Positions 44,197-57,300 are shown, counted from the first letter of the stretch. The stretch: 64,000 nt of DNA from Abelmoschus esculentus (GCA_035048815.1 JAUCBN010000004.1:12676001-12740000); one strand, 5' to 3'. Program-made: numbers and translations. Notes: generated from the sequence alone by a model not told the origin.

Positions 44197-45404
44197 ATGG
44201 AGGTGGAGCGAGTGCAAGCTATTGTTTCATCATCTCTAACCAAAGACAACATCCCCATAGAGTTTATTCGACCGGAAGATGAACAGCCGGCGATCACAAC
44301 ATTCCACGGTCGGATCCCCGATATCCCCGTCGTCGATTTCAGCGACTTTGATCACGAAAAGGTCATCGGATCAATGGTCGAGGCTAGCAGGAAGTGGGGG
44401 ATATTCCAGGTGGTGAACCACGGGATACCCTTGGATCTAATCCAGAGATTGCAACAGGTTGGGAAGGAGTTCTTCGATCTTCCACAGGAAGAGAAAGAGA
44501 TGTACGCTAAACCACATGGTGCAACTTCCATTGAAGGGTACGGTAGCAAGCTTGGGAGAGATGTTAATGGGAAGAAGAACTGGGCTGATCACCTCTTCCA
44601 CAGGATATGGCCACCTACCTGTATTAACTACCAGTTCTGGCCCCAAAATCCTCCTTCTTACAGGTGATTCAAATATATAATAATAACATCCCCATCCGAA
44701 ATCGTTTCTACATAAAACAGTAATTCCGCAACAGGAATTTAAATCCCTACTTGAGATAATCGTTTACGTTTGTTTGCAGAGAGGTGAACGAGGAGTATGC
44801 GCAGGAGGTAAGAAAGGTGGTGGATAAGCTGTTCAAATGGTTGTCATTGGGGCTAGGACTAGAAGCAGATGTGCTGAAACAGGGAGCAGGAGGTGAGGAG
44901 ATTGAGTATATGATGAAGATAAACTATTATCCGCCATGTCCACGTCCTGATCTTACTCTTGGTGTGCCTTCCCACACTGATCTCTCCGCCATGACTGTTT
45001 TGGTTCCCAACGAGGTTCCTGGATTGCAAGTCTTAAAGGATGGGCATTGGATCGACGCCAAATACATCCCCGGAGCCCTCATTATTCACATTGGCGACCA
45101 GATTGAGGTAGTTATGTTTCTCCCTTTTATGTCTTCTTTTTCAGTAAATTAGAAGTATATCTTGGTAATGAAATTAGCACAACAAATGCAGATACTAAGT
45201 AATGGAAAGTACAAGGCGGTGCAGCACCGGACGACGGTAGACAAGGAAAAAACGAGGATGTCATGGCCTGTATTCTTGGAGCCACCGTCGGAGTTTGTAG
45301 TTGGTCCACTTCCTCAGCTTGTTGATCCCAAAGATCCTCCTAAATATAAGGCCAAGAAATTCAAGGACTACAGTTATTGCAAACTCAACAAGCTACCCCA
45401 GTAA
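44197..45404 (+). CDS. FLS: Flavonol synthase (2-oxoglutarate/Fe(II) dioxygenase)
   Basis: Three exons, 44197-44663, 44780-45107 and 45192-45404, join to 1008 bp encoding 335 residues, the usual length of the family. Both introns (116 and 84 bp) are GT-AG. The enzyme converts dihydroflavonols to flavonols (kaempferol, quercetin, myricetin), normally in the cytosol or nucleus. Iron ligands H221, D223 and H277, the 2-oxoglutarate pair R287/S289 (RMS), and substrate residues H132, F134, K202, F293 and E295 are all present at the numbering of Arabidopsis FLS1. FLS-specific motifs PIEFIRPEDEQP and SAMTVLVP are there too. An unusual Gln (276) precedes H277, where Leu is usual. The start fits the family N-terminus MEVERVQAI. 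No frame defect is seen. ANS and F3H are less likely given the motifs. Confidence 0.96.
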
Positions 45405-46524
45405 ATAAACCCTAAACCCCGTCTACATATACCCCTACTGAATAAATAAATTGCATGCTCTGTTTCATTACTGTTTTGGGGATTTTCTTGTTCATTTTTT
45501 GCCTTCGGATTTTGCTTTCAGAATTCATTTGTAATGCTTTGCATCAACCGCCTCTTGAATGAATGAAATGTTATAAACGTTTTCGTTTTTTTTAAATAGT
45601 GTCGTAACTTGTATCTTGTATGTCAATACTTAGACTTGTGCAAAAGAAAATCTGAAAAATAAAAGAAAATTAATTTGAAAGTTTTGTTATTCGAACTGAA
45701 AAAATAGAATAAAAAAATGTTTCGATAATAATTCATGACTTTCGATAAAATGGGTTAATTAATCTAATAGATCAATTGTCTAAATTTTATACATTAAAAA
45801 AATATACTATTAAGTGTTTTTGGTATTTTTAATTTTTTAAAGATTTTTGGTCCCGAGTTCGATTACTTAAAATGGACGTTTAGTTCACAGAGTATAACAT
45901 TACCTCTAAGAATAGGATTATTAGAATGTAACATTAGTTTACACATTACTGTGAATGTTATATTACTTTATTTGGTTTCTTTGATACGAATATAGGATTA
46001 CATATTGTTTGGTTAAATGAATATAAGATTAACTAAGGAAGCAACATTTACTAACTTGTCCTCATGTTATTTTTTTTAAAAATTAAATTTTAATTATTAA
46101 CTAAAAAATTACATAAAAATTATATAGCTATTTTTGTTACAATATTTAAAATTTATAAAAATTTATATCTATAATATAATTAATATATTAAATTATTTTT
46201 TAAAAAATATATTTATGTATCTTTATTTTCTTTTATATTTTTGAACAACAAAATATTAAACTTTTAATAAGTTTAGATTTTTAAATTTTTATTAGATTAG
46301 AACATTTATTTAATAAATTAAAATAAATAATTAAACAAATATAAAAATAAATTAATTACTAAATTTTTTAGGATAAAAATATCTTATAAATTGAATAATA
46401 AAAAAATAATAACATTTTTTCTCGATGCATTCAATCTCAAACAACATACAATATCATCTTATAACCTTAAAAATATCATAAATACAATACTAATAAAAAT
46501 ATATTATTAAATATTACAATAATT
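45405..46524. other. 3' flank of FLS and AT-rich intergenic DNA
   Basis: AATAAA at 45441-45446, 40 bp after the stop, is a likely polyadenylation signal. The rest is AT-rich with no gene, TIR or LTR edge recognised up to the LTR at 46525. Confidence 0.6.
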
Positions 46525-46963
46525 TTTAACTCCCTCGACCCGTCTAGACACCACTCGACTCGAACGAGCTATAGGGGAATAACGAGGTTAATCCGGAGAC
46601 TCACCCCAATAAACGACTTTTGATTTTACGTCTACATTTTTTTTTCCTTTTATCTTATCTAAATACTTTAATTAGATCTTACATGTTCATGCAAGGACTA
46701 AGTTCAATTACAGTGGAAACCGATAAGAAACGAGTCCTAATTTAATCGAACAAGAATTAGGGACCTAATTATAATTTTCTAAAAATTTAGGGCCTAATCA
46801 TGGAATTAAAGTTACCAGGCCTTATTTAAGTTCGTTACATGCTTAAGTCTCAAGTTTCAGCGCAAATCAAAGTCTACAAGCCATTTAATTGCATGCTCGA
46901 GGTTTAGGGACTAAAACGTAAAATTTTGAACTATAATTCAGCCTACAACGACTTTAACGACCA

Positions 46964-47292
46964 TTGGTATCGATACCTCAAGGTCCCTTTTCAGAACCAT
47001 TTGAAAATGTAAAGAGAGGTATAGAAATGCCAACCTCACTTATCGATACTGAGGCCATTACTCGATCGATGCCTTGGATAGCAAACCCGTATTTTGATAC
47101 AGTCAATACATCGATACCATTTAAAATTGTAAAAAAGGTATCGATACCGTAGTCAAGCGTATCGATACGCCTGCATGTTTTCATACTACTGTTTCGATAT
47201 TGTTTCATGTGGTATCGATACCCAAGCCATTTTATCAGATTTCTTTTACGTTTATGCCCGCGTATCAATACCCTATGAAGAGATATCGAAAC
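46964..47292 (+). repeat. GTATCGATAC palindrome cluster
   Basis: Pairs with exactly 21-bp centre spacing: 47023.5/47044.5, 47142.5/47163.5, 47195.5/47216.5 and 47266.5/47287.5. Further single copies lie at 46971.5, 47067.5, 47095.5 and 47112.5. Confidence 0.8.
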
Positions 47293-48330
47293 CCTCCATC
47301 CAAAAACTACAAATTATTCTGGTTTTATGCCTTAAATGAATTTCAAAACTTATCTAGATGCATATTTTCACCTAAGGATAAAGCACATAAAAGGCAACTT
47401 TTCTATATGCAGCATCACCTAATTCGATAAATATAACACACAACTCATGCACATAACTCAACATTGGTAACATGGCATAACATAACTTTAATTTATCATA
47501 AATTGCATCTCAAAATATCCCATTAACATAAGAATTTACCAAATTAAAAATTTAAGTTTTTCTCTACATTGTAAGGAAAAGAGAGTGATTAAGCACAAGG
47601 CTTAGTGAGGGAATAAAAACAATTAAAAATAACACTCGCAATGCAACCCACATTAACTCAACTTTTATCAAAGTAAAAACATGTCATGCTCTCTAAAAAT
47701 CAAGTAAAAGTCATGGCCAATAACGCCAACAATAAATCTAGCAAGTGTTTTCAATCCATGGCCTAACAAGCCACCATAAATCTCTGTAAAATCTCTTTAA
47801 AACATATATCACATGCTTATCAAGCAAAATCCAAGCCTAACGACTCTAAAGCATAGCCTGTTTGTACTATCTCCAACAAAATAAGTCTCACCTTATTGTC
47901 CGGTGACAGTACTACCCCTATCAACCCGAATGTGATAGTACTATCCCCATCATACAACTTTATGCTAAATAACAAAATGCTACACATAAGAAATTTTAGC
48001 ACATACGAATTTTGAATATTTATAGTGCATTCTAGACCCTATTGATCGATCAACTTATCCCGTAGGGTCCATCACTTAACTAGACAATATATTATCAAAA
48101 ATCAATGCTCAAAACTTAATTCAAAATAGAATTAACCACATGTATCCCACTATTTCATGCATCAAGTGCATAAATAGGTAAATTCACATTTATCTCGTTT
48201 TTAGAATAAAACCATGGGAGCATCAAACCTATATCAAAATCTTTATAAAACAGTAACATGAGAATTAAATAACATGCATAAACAAGTATGCAAAGCAACA
48301 AACGAGCATGACAAAATTAGTAGTAAAACT

Positions 48331-49835
48331 TGGTGTCCGTCCTATGCTACTATAAATTATACGAACACATATGTGCAAGTATACACAGTCGTGCAAGTAA
48401 TAAAGGGTGAGTGAGTATCGTTCCCACGAGGATCGGGGTAAAGTGTACGTTAATTTTGTCAAGGCAAAAATATATCACTAACTAAAAGGAAAATAAAGCT
48501 AATGGTATGAACAAATGGAAATGGATATGTACGATGAAGGTGTGATGGTGAAATGCTATGGTAATTTCAGAATGCAAGCAACTAAATATGCCAAGGCAAA
48601 AATTGAATGACTGGTGATTGCTCGATAGATGTATGGAAGTAGTGTGTGAAGAGAATGGTAATGTGATTGCAAGAAAACAGAGGAAACAGAGGAAAATAGT
48701 TGAACACTCATTTTAGTCGTTGAAACCCTCACTTAAGTCTCTCTCGAGCACCTAAGGTCAGATTAGGCTCTATTTGCAGTCTAGAACCTATTGCTCACGT
48801 AGATCTTCCCTTAGTTCCTCTCGGACACTAAGGATCTATGGCTAGGTTTCTCTCGAACACCTAGCGTGCACCTAAACATGGGACACTCTCATCCCTCTTA
48901 CAATGCTTAAATGATTAAACACAATGAGCAAAGCAAATAAACAAACACATAGTATTCTAAACATTCATAAAAATAAAGAGTTAATCATCCACAAAAACAT
49001 CCACCAAAATAAAGATAAACATGGTGGGGTGAAAGTTGAAGATAAGTATCATCCACAAACATCATCCTTAAACATCCACTAACATCTCAAAGATATAAAA
49101 TAAAGCAAAGGGAAAGGATAAAAGACACCCTCAGTGCTCGCTACAGCCGACTTCTTCGACCACCATGGAGGCTTTAGCGTGCTAGCCCCTCTCGGGTGCC
49201 TAGCACGCCACTCCCTTTAAGCTCGATCAACGGAGGACCCTTTAGACGATGGTTGAGGAAGAAAGGTGGAAGCTTTCTCCGCCGCTTTTTGCTCTTCTTG
49301 TGCCTCAAAATGGCCCCAAAGGTCCCCTTTTTCCAATGAAAAAGATTGCTCTTTTATAAGGTCACCATGCCTTATCAAATGGGGGTTGAAAACCTAGGGT
49401 TTAGGGAAAATTCCCTTAGCACCCCTTTTGTACGTGATGGCATTTCTGACATGATGACATTGGTCCCCTATTGTGGTGGCTGTGGCCAACTTGTATAGCA
49501 CCAGTTGGCACTCATCTCAAAATATCTTCTTGTCTTTTAGTGCAGCACAGGAGGTTTCCAAATTTGCCATGGCATTTTCCCATCGCTATCCTTCTGTGAA
49601 TGCCATGACAAATTTTCTTTGCTCCCAACTTTGCTTTACCTACACAATATCAGCCAAAAGCACGACCTTCCCCATAAAATAGAACCTATTTTTGCACCAT
49701 AAATTCCAAAATATAATCAGCCAACAAATACAATGTTATGATCCTAAATGCAACTAAATGCTCCTATATATGCTTGAAGACAATAAATAACTTAAGTAAA
49801 AAGGCTCTAAATATAGCATTTTTGCGGAGTTATCA
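48331..49835 (-). mobile_element. Solo LTR (1505 bp) nested in the longer LTR
   Basis: The plus strand starts TGGTGTCCGTCC and ends GCGGAGTTATCA, so the LTR reads TGATAACTCCGC...GGACACCA on the minus strand. Flanking 5-mers AAACT (48326-48330) and AAATT (49836-49840) match at 4 of 5. The homologous place in 40350-40410 is continuous. Its inner end has the block GTATCGTTCCCACGAGGAT next to a GCAAGTATACAC element. No coding sequence is seen. Confidence 0.8.
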
Positions 49836-51829
49836 AAATTATATTATAATATGGGATCCTTTGCGAAAGCTAAAACCTTTACTTACTTCCGAGAATAAGG
49901 AGGTTTCTCATACCTTCCCTACACTCCCAAACCTTTAAAAATATATTTAAACACCATCGAAGCAACCCACTCTCATAATTCACTCATTGATAATCGTTCT
50001 TGATTTGCAAGCCACCAAACTTGATTTAACCACCTTCAAACTTGATCTCCTAACACTCGCCTTATTACAAGCATCAAAACTAGAGGATTTAGTTCTCCCA
50101 AATGAACTCAAATAACCCTTAATTCGGATACCTAAATTTCAGCCCCTTAAACGCATAAAAACTTTAACCGAAAACTTTCCAAAAACTCACCAAACTTCGG
50201 CTAAACCCTAATTACGAGTTTAGATACATTAAAGACATGTTATCAACATCCTAATACATCCAAAATCATGAATTTAGAATCCAAAAACAGTGAATTAAAA
50301 CCCTTGAACGAAAATCATGTTTTTTGATAAAAAATCGATCTTTCTTGAAATAAAAGAGTAGGAATAATTATACCGAGCCAATAACTTGGTAATTTAATTA
50401 AAGAAATTTAGGGTTTCAAAGTTTTGAAGAAATCTCACCTCTAAAACTGATCCAATCTCTTTCCAAGATTTAAAACAAGAAAACGATAGAAAAACAAAAA
50501 AAATTAAAGAAGGAAAATTATAAGAATTAATACGCATGAAATTCAATTAAAAAGATAGAGTTTTTACCTTAAAAATTGATGGTGCTGCTTCCTTGAAACA
50601 GGGAAACAAAAAAAAGAAAATAGGTTGTATTTTTAATGTGGAATAGGGTTTTAGGATTAAAAATTGGTTTTATTTAATTATTTGATTTAAAATATGGGTT
50701 TGGGCTATTTAAATAAACTCTTAGAAAGTTTAGATCATCTAGGATTATAATTGGATCAAAACCCTTAAAGATTCAAATTTTTGGCTTAGTTTATAAAATT
50801 ATCCTCAAGTCTTCAATTTTTGCATTTTAGTCACTAATTTCAAATTCTTAGGGATTCAAGTTTCAATTTTGAAAATTAATTTGAGCAAATTCAAATGCAT
50901 GTTAAATAATAATTTTAAGATATTTTTCCAAGATTTATTTTTATTAAAGACCAATTTTTAAGTATTTAATTCCAAGCTAGGCTAAATTGACAAAACTGGT
51001 TCACTAACTTTTAAGCCCATTTTTGAGGCGTTACATCTTTTAAATTATTTATTGTTATTGTAAAAACCCAATTTTTCCAGGTCAATGACGAGCGTTGACC
51101 CGACCCATGGATCGTCAAGTTGTGTCACATGTAGGGCCTTAGTTTTGTTTTGTTGGTGTTCTCGTGTTGTTGGGCTTAGGCTTTGGGCTTGGGCTAAATG
51201 GGAGAATTGTTTTTGAAGGGTAATTGAGTAATTACCCCAACATGAAGGTAAATGCTGAGAAAGTCTTTTATTTTCTCGCAAAAAGAAGAGAAGATGAGTC
51301 ATGTAGGTGGAATATCTCTCTTTGTATCTCTTTCCTCTTTTCTATCATGTACACAAGGTAAATAGAGAGATTGGTTGTTGTTGGGTGAGAATCCCATTTT
51401 GATCAGCAAGGAAGGATCTACCATTTAAGGTGCATAACTTTTAGTTTGGTGGAGGAAGAGTTTTAAGACAGAAGAACAAAGCTTGTGGTGAAGAGAAGCT
51501 TAGTTTCTATTAATCTGGGTTTTGCTTACTTAAGGTCGATACATTTCTAACTCATACATTTCATGAGCCTTATAAGATGATTGCTTTGCTTGGTTTATGG
51601 TTGGAATGCATAGTTTCCATGTTGGAATGCTTGAAACTCTCTTTAATGGATAATAAAGATTAGAATGTTCTAAGAGTGTAAAATCGGTAGTAACTCACCC
51701 TTTGTACTCCACATAACTTGTAGGAACGATTATGGAATTAACCATATAGGTTAAGAGGGATTTTTAGGTGAAAGAAATCCGAAACCAAACCTTTATTTCT
51801 GAGTAGGCATACCATTACAATTAGGGTGC

Positions 51830-52065
51830 GTATCTGTACGTTAGGTATACTTGGAAGGTTTTTTGTGAGAGGCGTATCAGTACACGGGGGAGCGTATCGA
51901 TACCCATAACAAGTTTTGAATTCCAAAACTATCTTTGTGTATCGATATGGGAAACTGTATCGGTACCATTGTTCCATTGGTTGAAGATGAATTTGAGTAT
52001 CGCTATGTAGCTAGGGGCGTATCAGTACAAGTAGTGTATCATTACGAGACTTTTGCGTATCAGAA
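51830..52065 (+). repeat. Loose GTATCGATAC palindrome cluster
   Basis: Motif centres fall at 51834.5, 51878.5, 51898.5, 51943.5, 51961.5, 52001.5, 52023.5, 52040.5 and 52061.5. Neighbour spacings are 17-22 bp, less strict than in the other families. Many copies read GTATCAGTAC. Confidence 0.65.
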
Positions 52066-52477
52066 TCGGGTACCTATATGGGGATTTAGTATATTGGTAC
52101 AAGATTAGAGGAAAAATAATCAAATCATTCAAAGATGTTTTAGGTATCGGTACTCGATGGAGGAATATCGGTACGAGTGAGTAGCGTTTCGATACTCCCT
52201 ATAGGCGTATCGATATGCATAGTCTAATCTGTCCAAGTTTTAGCCTTTGAGTTCGGAGGGCCAATAATTTTTATTAATAGTCTTGGTGGGTCCCTTTAGA
52301 CCTAAAATGAATATTAAAACTGAGAAATGAAAATTTTAACTATGAATATGACTTAGGAAGAGAAATGTGAATAAAATGTCTTCTTATGTCTTGATTTGGA
52401 TATGTGAACTTGTATGAGATATTTGTGTAAATGTTTGATGATCATGAAAATCTTTTAACGAGATCCGGATATTCAAT

Positions 52478-52708
52478 AGTGGCTTTCGATGCTTAGTAGC
52501 TCTGAACCACTTGTATATAAGAGTGTGAGGTCCAAATACTCCGTGATTCCGGACACACTCAAGGTAGCGAGAGTGTGAGGTCTGATACTTAGTGACTCCG
52601 GACACACTCAAGGTATGTAAGGGTGTGAGGTACGATGCTCAGTAACTCCGGACACACCCAAGGAATGAGAGAGTGCGATGTCGAGGCTTAGTGACTCTGG
52701 ATACACTC
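52478..52708 (+). repeat. Five-unit 50-bp array with covarying stems
   Basis: Stems: AGTGG/CCACT (52478/52507), GAGTGTG/CACACTC (52521/52554), GAGTGTG/CACACTC (52571/52603), GGGTGTG/CACACCC (52621/52653) and GAGTG/CACTC (52671/52704). The last four units start exactly 50 bp apart. The loop keeps GATRCTYAGTRACTCCGGA. In the unit at 52621 an A-T pair has become G-C on both sides. Confidence 0.85.
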
Positions 52709-53777
52709 ATCTGTAGTACATATATGATTTGATTGTTAAGAATGTTATGAAATTTCTATGAATTTGTCATGCATAATATCATATGTTTAGGCGGTTATAG
52801 TAGAGCCAATATCTCTTCTACCATGTCCTGTTGTATAATTATAATTATGAAGCCCCGCTATTTACTGATGAGACACCAACATTTTTATAAGGCTTTAGTT
52901 AATGAAATAAATCTAATGAGGATTCCATAAGTGACCTAATAGTTTAGAAATACTAAACCTTAATTATTAAGAACGTGCATTAGGTATTTAATCAAGGGGA
53001 GGGGTAGTTGGGCTGTCTGAGCTAGTAACCTGACGACTAGGTGAACACGGGTAAAGTATGGCTATTTCGGCCAATAGGTATGGATGTCGTGTGCAAGTAT
53101 GTACGTTGTATAGATTGATGGATTATAACTTTTAAATCCGAGGGCTATGTGTCTGTATGACACTTATAACTCGGTAGGCTATGTGAACTCAAGTAGCTCG
53201 ATAAACTGTGTTAAATTAAATTGGTAAGCCTGTTACGACATTCAATCTTTCTATATAAATTTGCCTTGAGATAAGTATTTGAGAACCCTAGCTAAGGTAG
53301 GATAGAAGATAAACCTTAGTTTAGAAGCCTTTCTGTGCACTCTTGATTATCTTATCATACATGCTTGTGTTTATGATATTCATGAATTGCGATAAAGTAG
53401 AAATATAGGACTAAACTTTGTTAGCTCAACGTGCGAAATTGTAGTGTTTTCCTTGCATTAAGGACAAGTAGCTTTAGAGGAGCACATCGTGGAGGACTTC
53501 CCAGCATCAGAGCTGTGAAAGAGTATAGTATTTGATAGTTTAGTTTGGACTTATTATATTCATAGGACCTTACCATAAATCGAGTTTATATCTTTATTTT
53601 GGATTTTATTTCAGTCAGTTGATGTATTTTGAAAATAAGTTCCTATTTTGTATACACTTTTATTTTATTTTGATGTACGTGAATTTATAAAATGTTATAT
53701 TTTAGAGAGTTTGGATCCGGATGTGACCCGAATGTGGTACTTTGGATTGGGATCGAGATCAGGATCAAGGTGTTACA

Positions 53778-54323
53778 GATATAATATCTAAGGGATCATC
53801 GTTTTTAATAATAAATATAAAAGATAATTTTTTATTTTTAAAACTTTATTTAATTCGTATTGTTAACAACTCATTCTGTAATACTCCTTTTTATTTTTTT
53901 TCAAATATTACAAAACCTTTATTAAATTATATTACAGTAATATTTTTATTTTTCAATAAAGCAGTAGTTGACGTGTAAGCAAAATTTATTAAACGTCACA
54001 TTATAGGTTGTGCATTAATTATATTATAGTCTGATATGACTCATTGTAATTAATGAATATTTATTTATGCACTCTATTTATTGTTATAAAATATTTTTTT
54101 TATGGGTGTACGTTATTATACTGTATTTTATAGTTATATCTTTTAACAATAATTATAATTTTATGTTTACTAAAATTAGAATTTCGTAGAATATTTTTTA
54201 TTTCTTGTAAAACTAAAATTTGAAAATAAATTTAAATAATTTATCTTAAAATATAACTTAAATAAATTTCTCTTTCTCATCTCTTATGCATATAAATTCA
54301 AGGATGGAATTATTGAAGGTATC
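53778..54323. other. AT-rich intergenic DNA
   Basis: AT-rich sequence with no recognised gene, LTR or repeat. The next feature is an LTR starting at 54324. Confidence 0.55.
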
Positions 54324-57300
54324 TGTTGTGAATAAAGTAAAGAATAAGAACAAAATAGATAAACAAAGATGAGAGACAAAGAGAGAGACTTGTATTATAT
54401 TCTCAAAGTAGGTTATTCAATGCTTTCTCCAAAAATCTATATTTATAGGCATAAGATGAAAGTCCTAATTCCAATGAGAATTAAACTCTAATGATAAAAT
54501 ATAATAAAATATTATTTAATATATGGATATCCACCATAAATAAATATATTCATAACACTCCCCTTTAGATATCCATAAAGATAATGTGCCTCGTTAAAAC
54601 CTTACTAATGTAAAAACCCTGTTAAAAAATTTTTTTAGTGAAGGAAAAAGAGTACACACATCTTTGATGCGTATAATATGTTGCCTCATTAAAAACCTTA
54701 CCAGGAAAACCCATTGGGATAAAACCTTGGTTAAGGGAAAAAGAGTGCAACGCGTATTTACTCCCCCTCATGAAAATATCACATAAGATCTTTGAGTCTT
54801 CATAATTTAATCTTGAATACAATCTTCAAATGTTGAAATAGAGTGTGCATTAGTGGATAAATCTTCCAAATTATTGCTTGAAATGATTCATCGAATACTA
54901 TTCTTCTAAAGATCAAGAGGGACAAAACCTTTAAAAAATATATTTCGTTTTATGACATTTGATGTATCCATATTGAGATATAAATTTTGCATTATTTCTA
55001 CACAAGATAACTTGCATCTTATCTTGTGAAAGCAATTCACATATCTTTTGGATATGTTTAGCCAAACACATATTTCGGTTTTGCCTCAAGCATAACAAAT
55101 ATTTCAAGGTAATGATCTCATAGCAGTTAAATAGTATTTCTAGATCAACTAAGATACGATACTTCTAGATCAATAAATGTATATATGGTGCTTTTAAACC
55201 AAAAATATCATTAGCCTTTTCTCGAGGGTGGAATAGATCTTTTACATTAAAAGACCTAGCAACCAAGTAGTGGTCAACGAATATGCATTATGCATGTAAA
55301 GTCTCTTTAAACATTTTTATGTATGCCGATTGATGCACAGGGATTTGAGGAGATCTCTTCACGAATCTCAACGACATACACAACAATAATAAATTCAGAG
55401 TTAAACCTCTTAATAAAAATATTCGAGGAAATTAAATAATTCATATAGCATTATGCTAATAAGTATTCAATGAGGCAAAATGTCTCAAGACATAAAAATA
55501 TATATTCAATATGATTGAATAATGTTCTTGAGAACTTGAATTAAAGGCTTATGATAATTTAAATCTTTTCGAAAGTTTCATGTAAATATTATTATCAAGA
55601 GACTTATACAAATAGGAGGTAACAATATCCATTAAGCAAAAACTAAGTAATTTTATTTATTACCAGACTGATTAAAATCTAAAATTAGTTGCATCCACCA
55701 TCGAGGAATATAATTTCCTCACAATCGATTTCATATCTTTGTGAGATTCCTTTTGCAACCAAATTAGCTTATATCTCGTGATTTCCCCTTTTTATTTATC
55801 TTTCACAAAAAGGCTCATTTATATCCACGAGTTTTAAACATTTCAATGTACATAATATATGCCCAAATACTTCTCTTTTCGAAAGAGATTTTAGTTTTGC
55901 CTCAATTGTCTCTTTCATGTTGGCCAATCATTTCTTTGTTTACATTGTCCAATTTACAATGGTTCATAATCCATATCATCAAATAAAATCTCTAGTTCTA
56001 TATTGCATGCAAATATATTAACGACGTTGATTTAATTTCATTTCCACTTATTATCAGACATGACATAATCTATTGAGATCTCTTTATTATTAGGTACTTG
56101 AGTCAATTCAATGTCTATATTGGAGATCGTTTAATCCCCTTTAGAGTTTTTCATAATACGTTGATTCCTTGATAGACCATCATAAAATATAGCTCCTTTT
56201 TTTCAAGATTTTTTTTGGAACTTACTTGTCTACCACGCTAAAGGCGTAAGTTAGACTCATTAGCAACTAGAGTTTGTCCTTCTAGGACATCAAATTTAAT
56301 TGGAGCATTCATAGCTGGTATGCATGACTTAGTCACTTTTTTAGGGTCAGTAAAATCATCTGGCATTTGATTTGCTAAATGAATTATCTTTTGAATAGTT
56401 TACACTGTTGAATACGAGGATCAAACTAAAAAAATGATAATTCATTCTAACTTATTTCTTCTTTTTTTAGCTATTTTTTTCTCCCCCTAATGTTGGATAA
56501 ACTGACTCAATAAAATGATAGCCAGTAAATCAAGCTGTAAATAAATTCTCTATCAGAAGCTCAAGTTATTTAATTATTAAGGGGAGTTTAAATATGATAT
56601 ATTCTCAATAGGATTCATCTTTGTGTGTTGTGGTGGAGCAATTAGAACATATAACGTACACAAAAAAATCTAAGATGAGAATTATTTGGTTCCTGACCAA
56701 AAACCATTTATAATGGGGAGAACTTATGATCATTTATTGGCTTGATACGAATTAGTGATATTACATGTAAAATGACATGTCATCAACATTATCAACACCG
56801 ATTGTCTTCATAAGATAATCTGGAAAATATACTCGTAATTTTATCAACTGAGCAAGTAACCTCACAAACACCAAGTTACGGGTTAATAATAATGATACTT
56901 ATGATCATCTAGTTAATACATCGATTAAAATCGTAAAATATCTAGATGGACTATAAGAAAGGTTTATGTGTCCACATATATCACCTTATATTTGTTCTAG
57001 AAAATTAATAGATTTACACTTTATCTTAGTTGTTGATAATTGAATATTCATATTGCTTTCATAGAACCTATCACATGAAAGATTACCTTGAAGAAAATTT
57101 TAGTTCTTCAATAATTGACCATATAAAAGTTTTTATAAATTTTCGCATCATAATTGAATCGGGATGACCTAACAGGTCATGCCAAATAAAATTATCAATA
57201 AACATCTGGTTTACAATAGCATGAACTTTAATTTGTACTAATTCTTTTGTAGTACAATATGGATGACAGTGCATGTAACTTGTCAAGATTTTTCTTATTG

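Larger units (their letters stand above)
46525..51036 (-). mobile_element. Solo LTR (about 3.0 kb without its insertion)
   Basis: The plus strand starts TTTAACTCCCTCGACCC (TG mutated to TT) and ends GAGGCGTTACA. It is collinear with 29215-41561 and, reversed, with 15613-19473. The flanking 5-mers do not match (TAATT and TCTTT), so the TSD has decayed or the copy was rearranged. It contains the palindrome cluster 46964-47292 and a nested LTR at 48331-49835. It begins only 1.1 kb downstream of the FLS stop codon. Confidence 0.82.
51060..53777 (+). mobile_element. Solo LTR (2718 bp)
   Basis: It starts TGTAAAAACCC and ends CAAGGTGTTACA. Flanking 5-mers GTTAT (51055-51059) and GATAT (53778-53782) match at 4 of 5. 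No PBS, PPT or coding region. It contains CGTATCGATAC palindromes (51830-52065) and a five-unit hairpin array (52478-52708). It lies 23 bp after the previous solo LTR. Confidence 0.82.

Noticed and set aside
45108..45152. Reading through into FLS intron 2 as an alternative protein end
   Set aside because: The frame meets a stop after 15 codons; splicing at GT (45108) and AG (45191) gives the conserved FLS C-terminus with H277 and the RMS motif.
46520..51041. A target duplication for the solo LTR at 46525-51036
   Set aside because: Flanking 5-mers TAATT and TCTTT do not match and shifting the edge does not help, so I report none.
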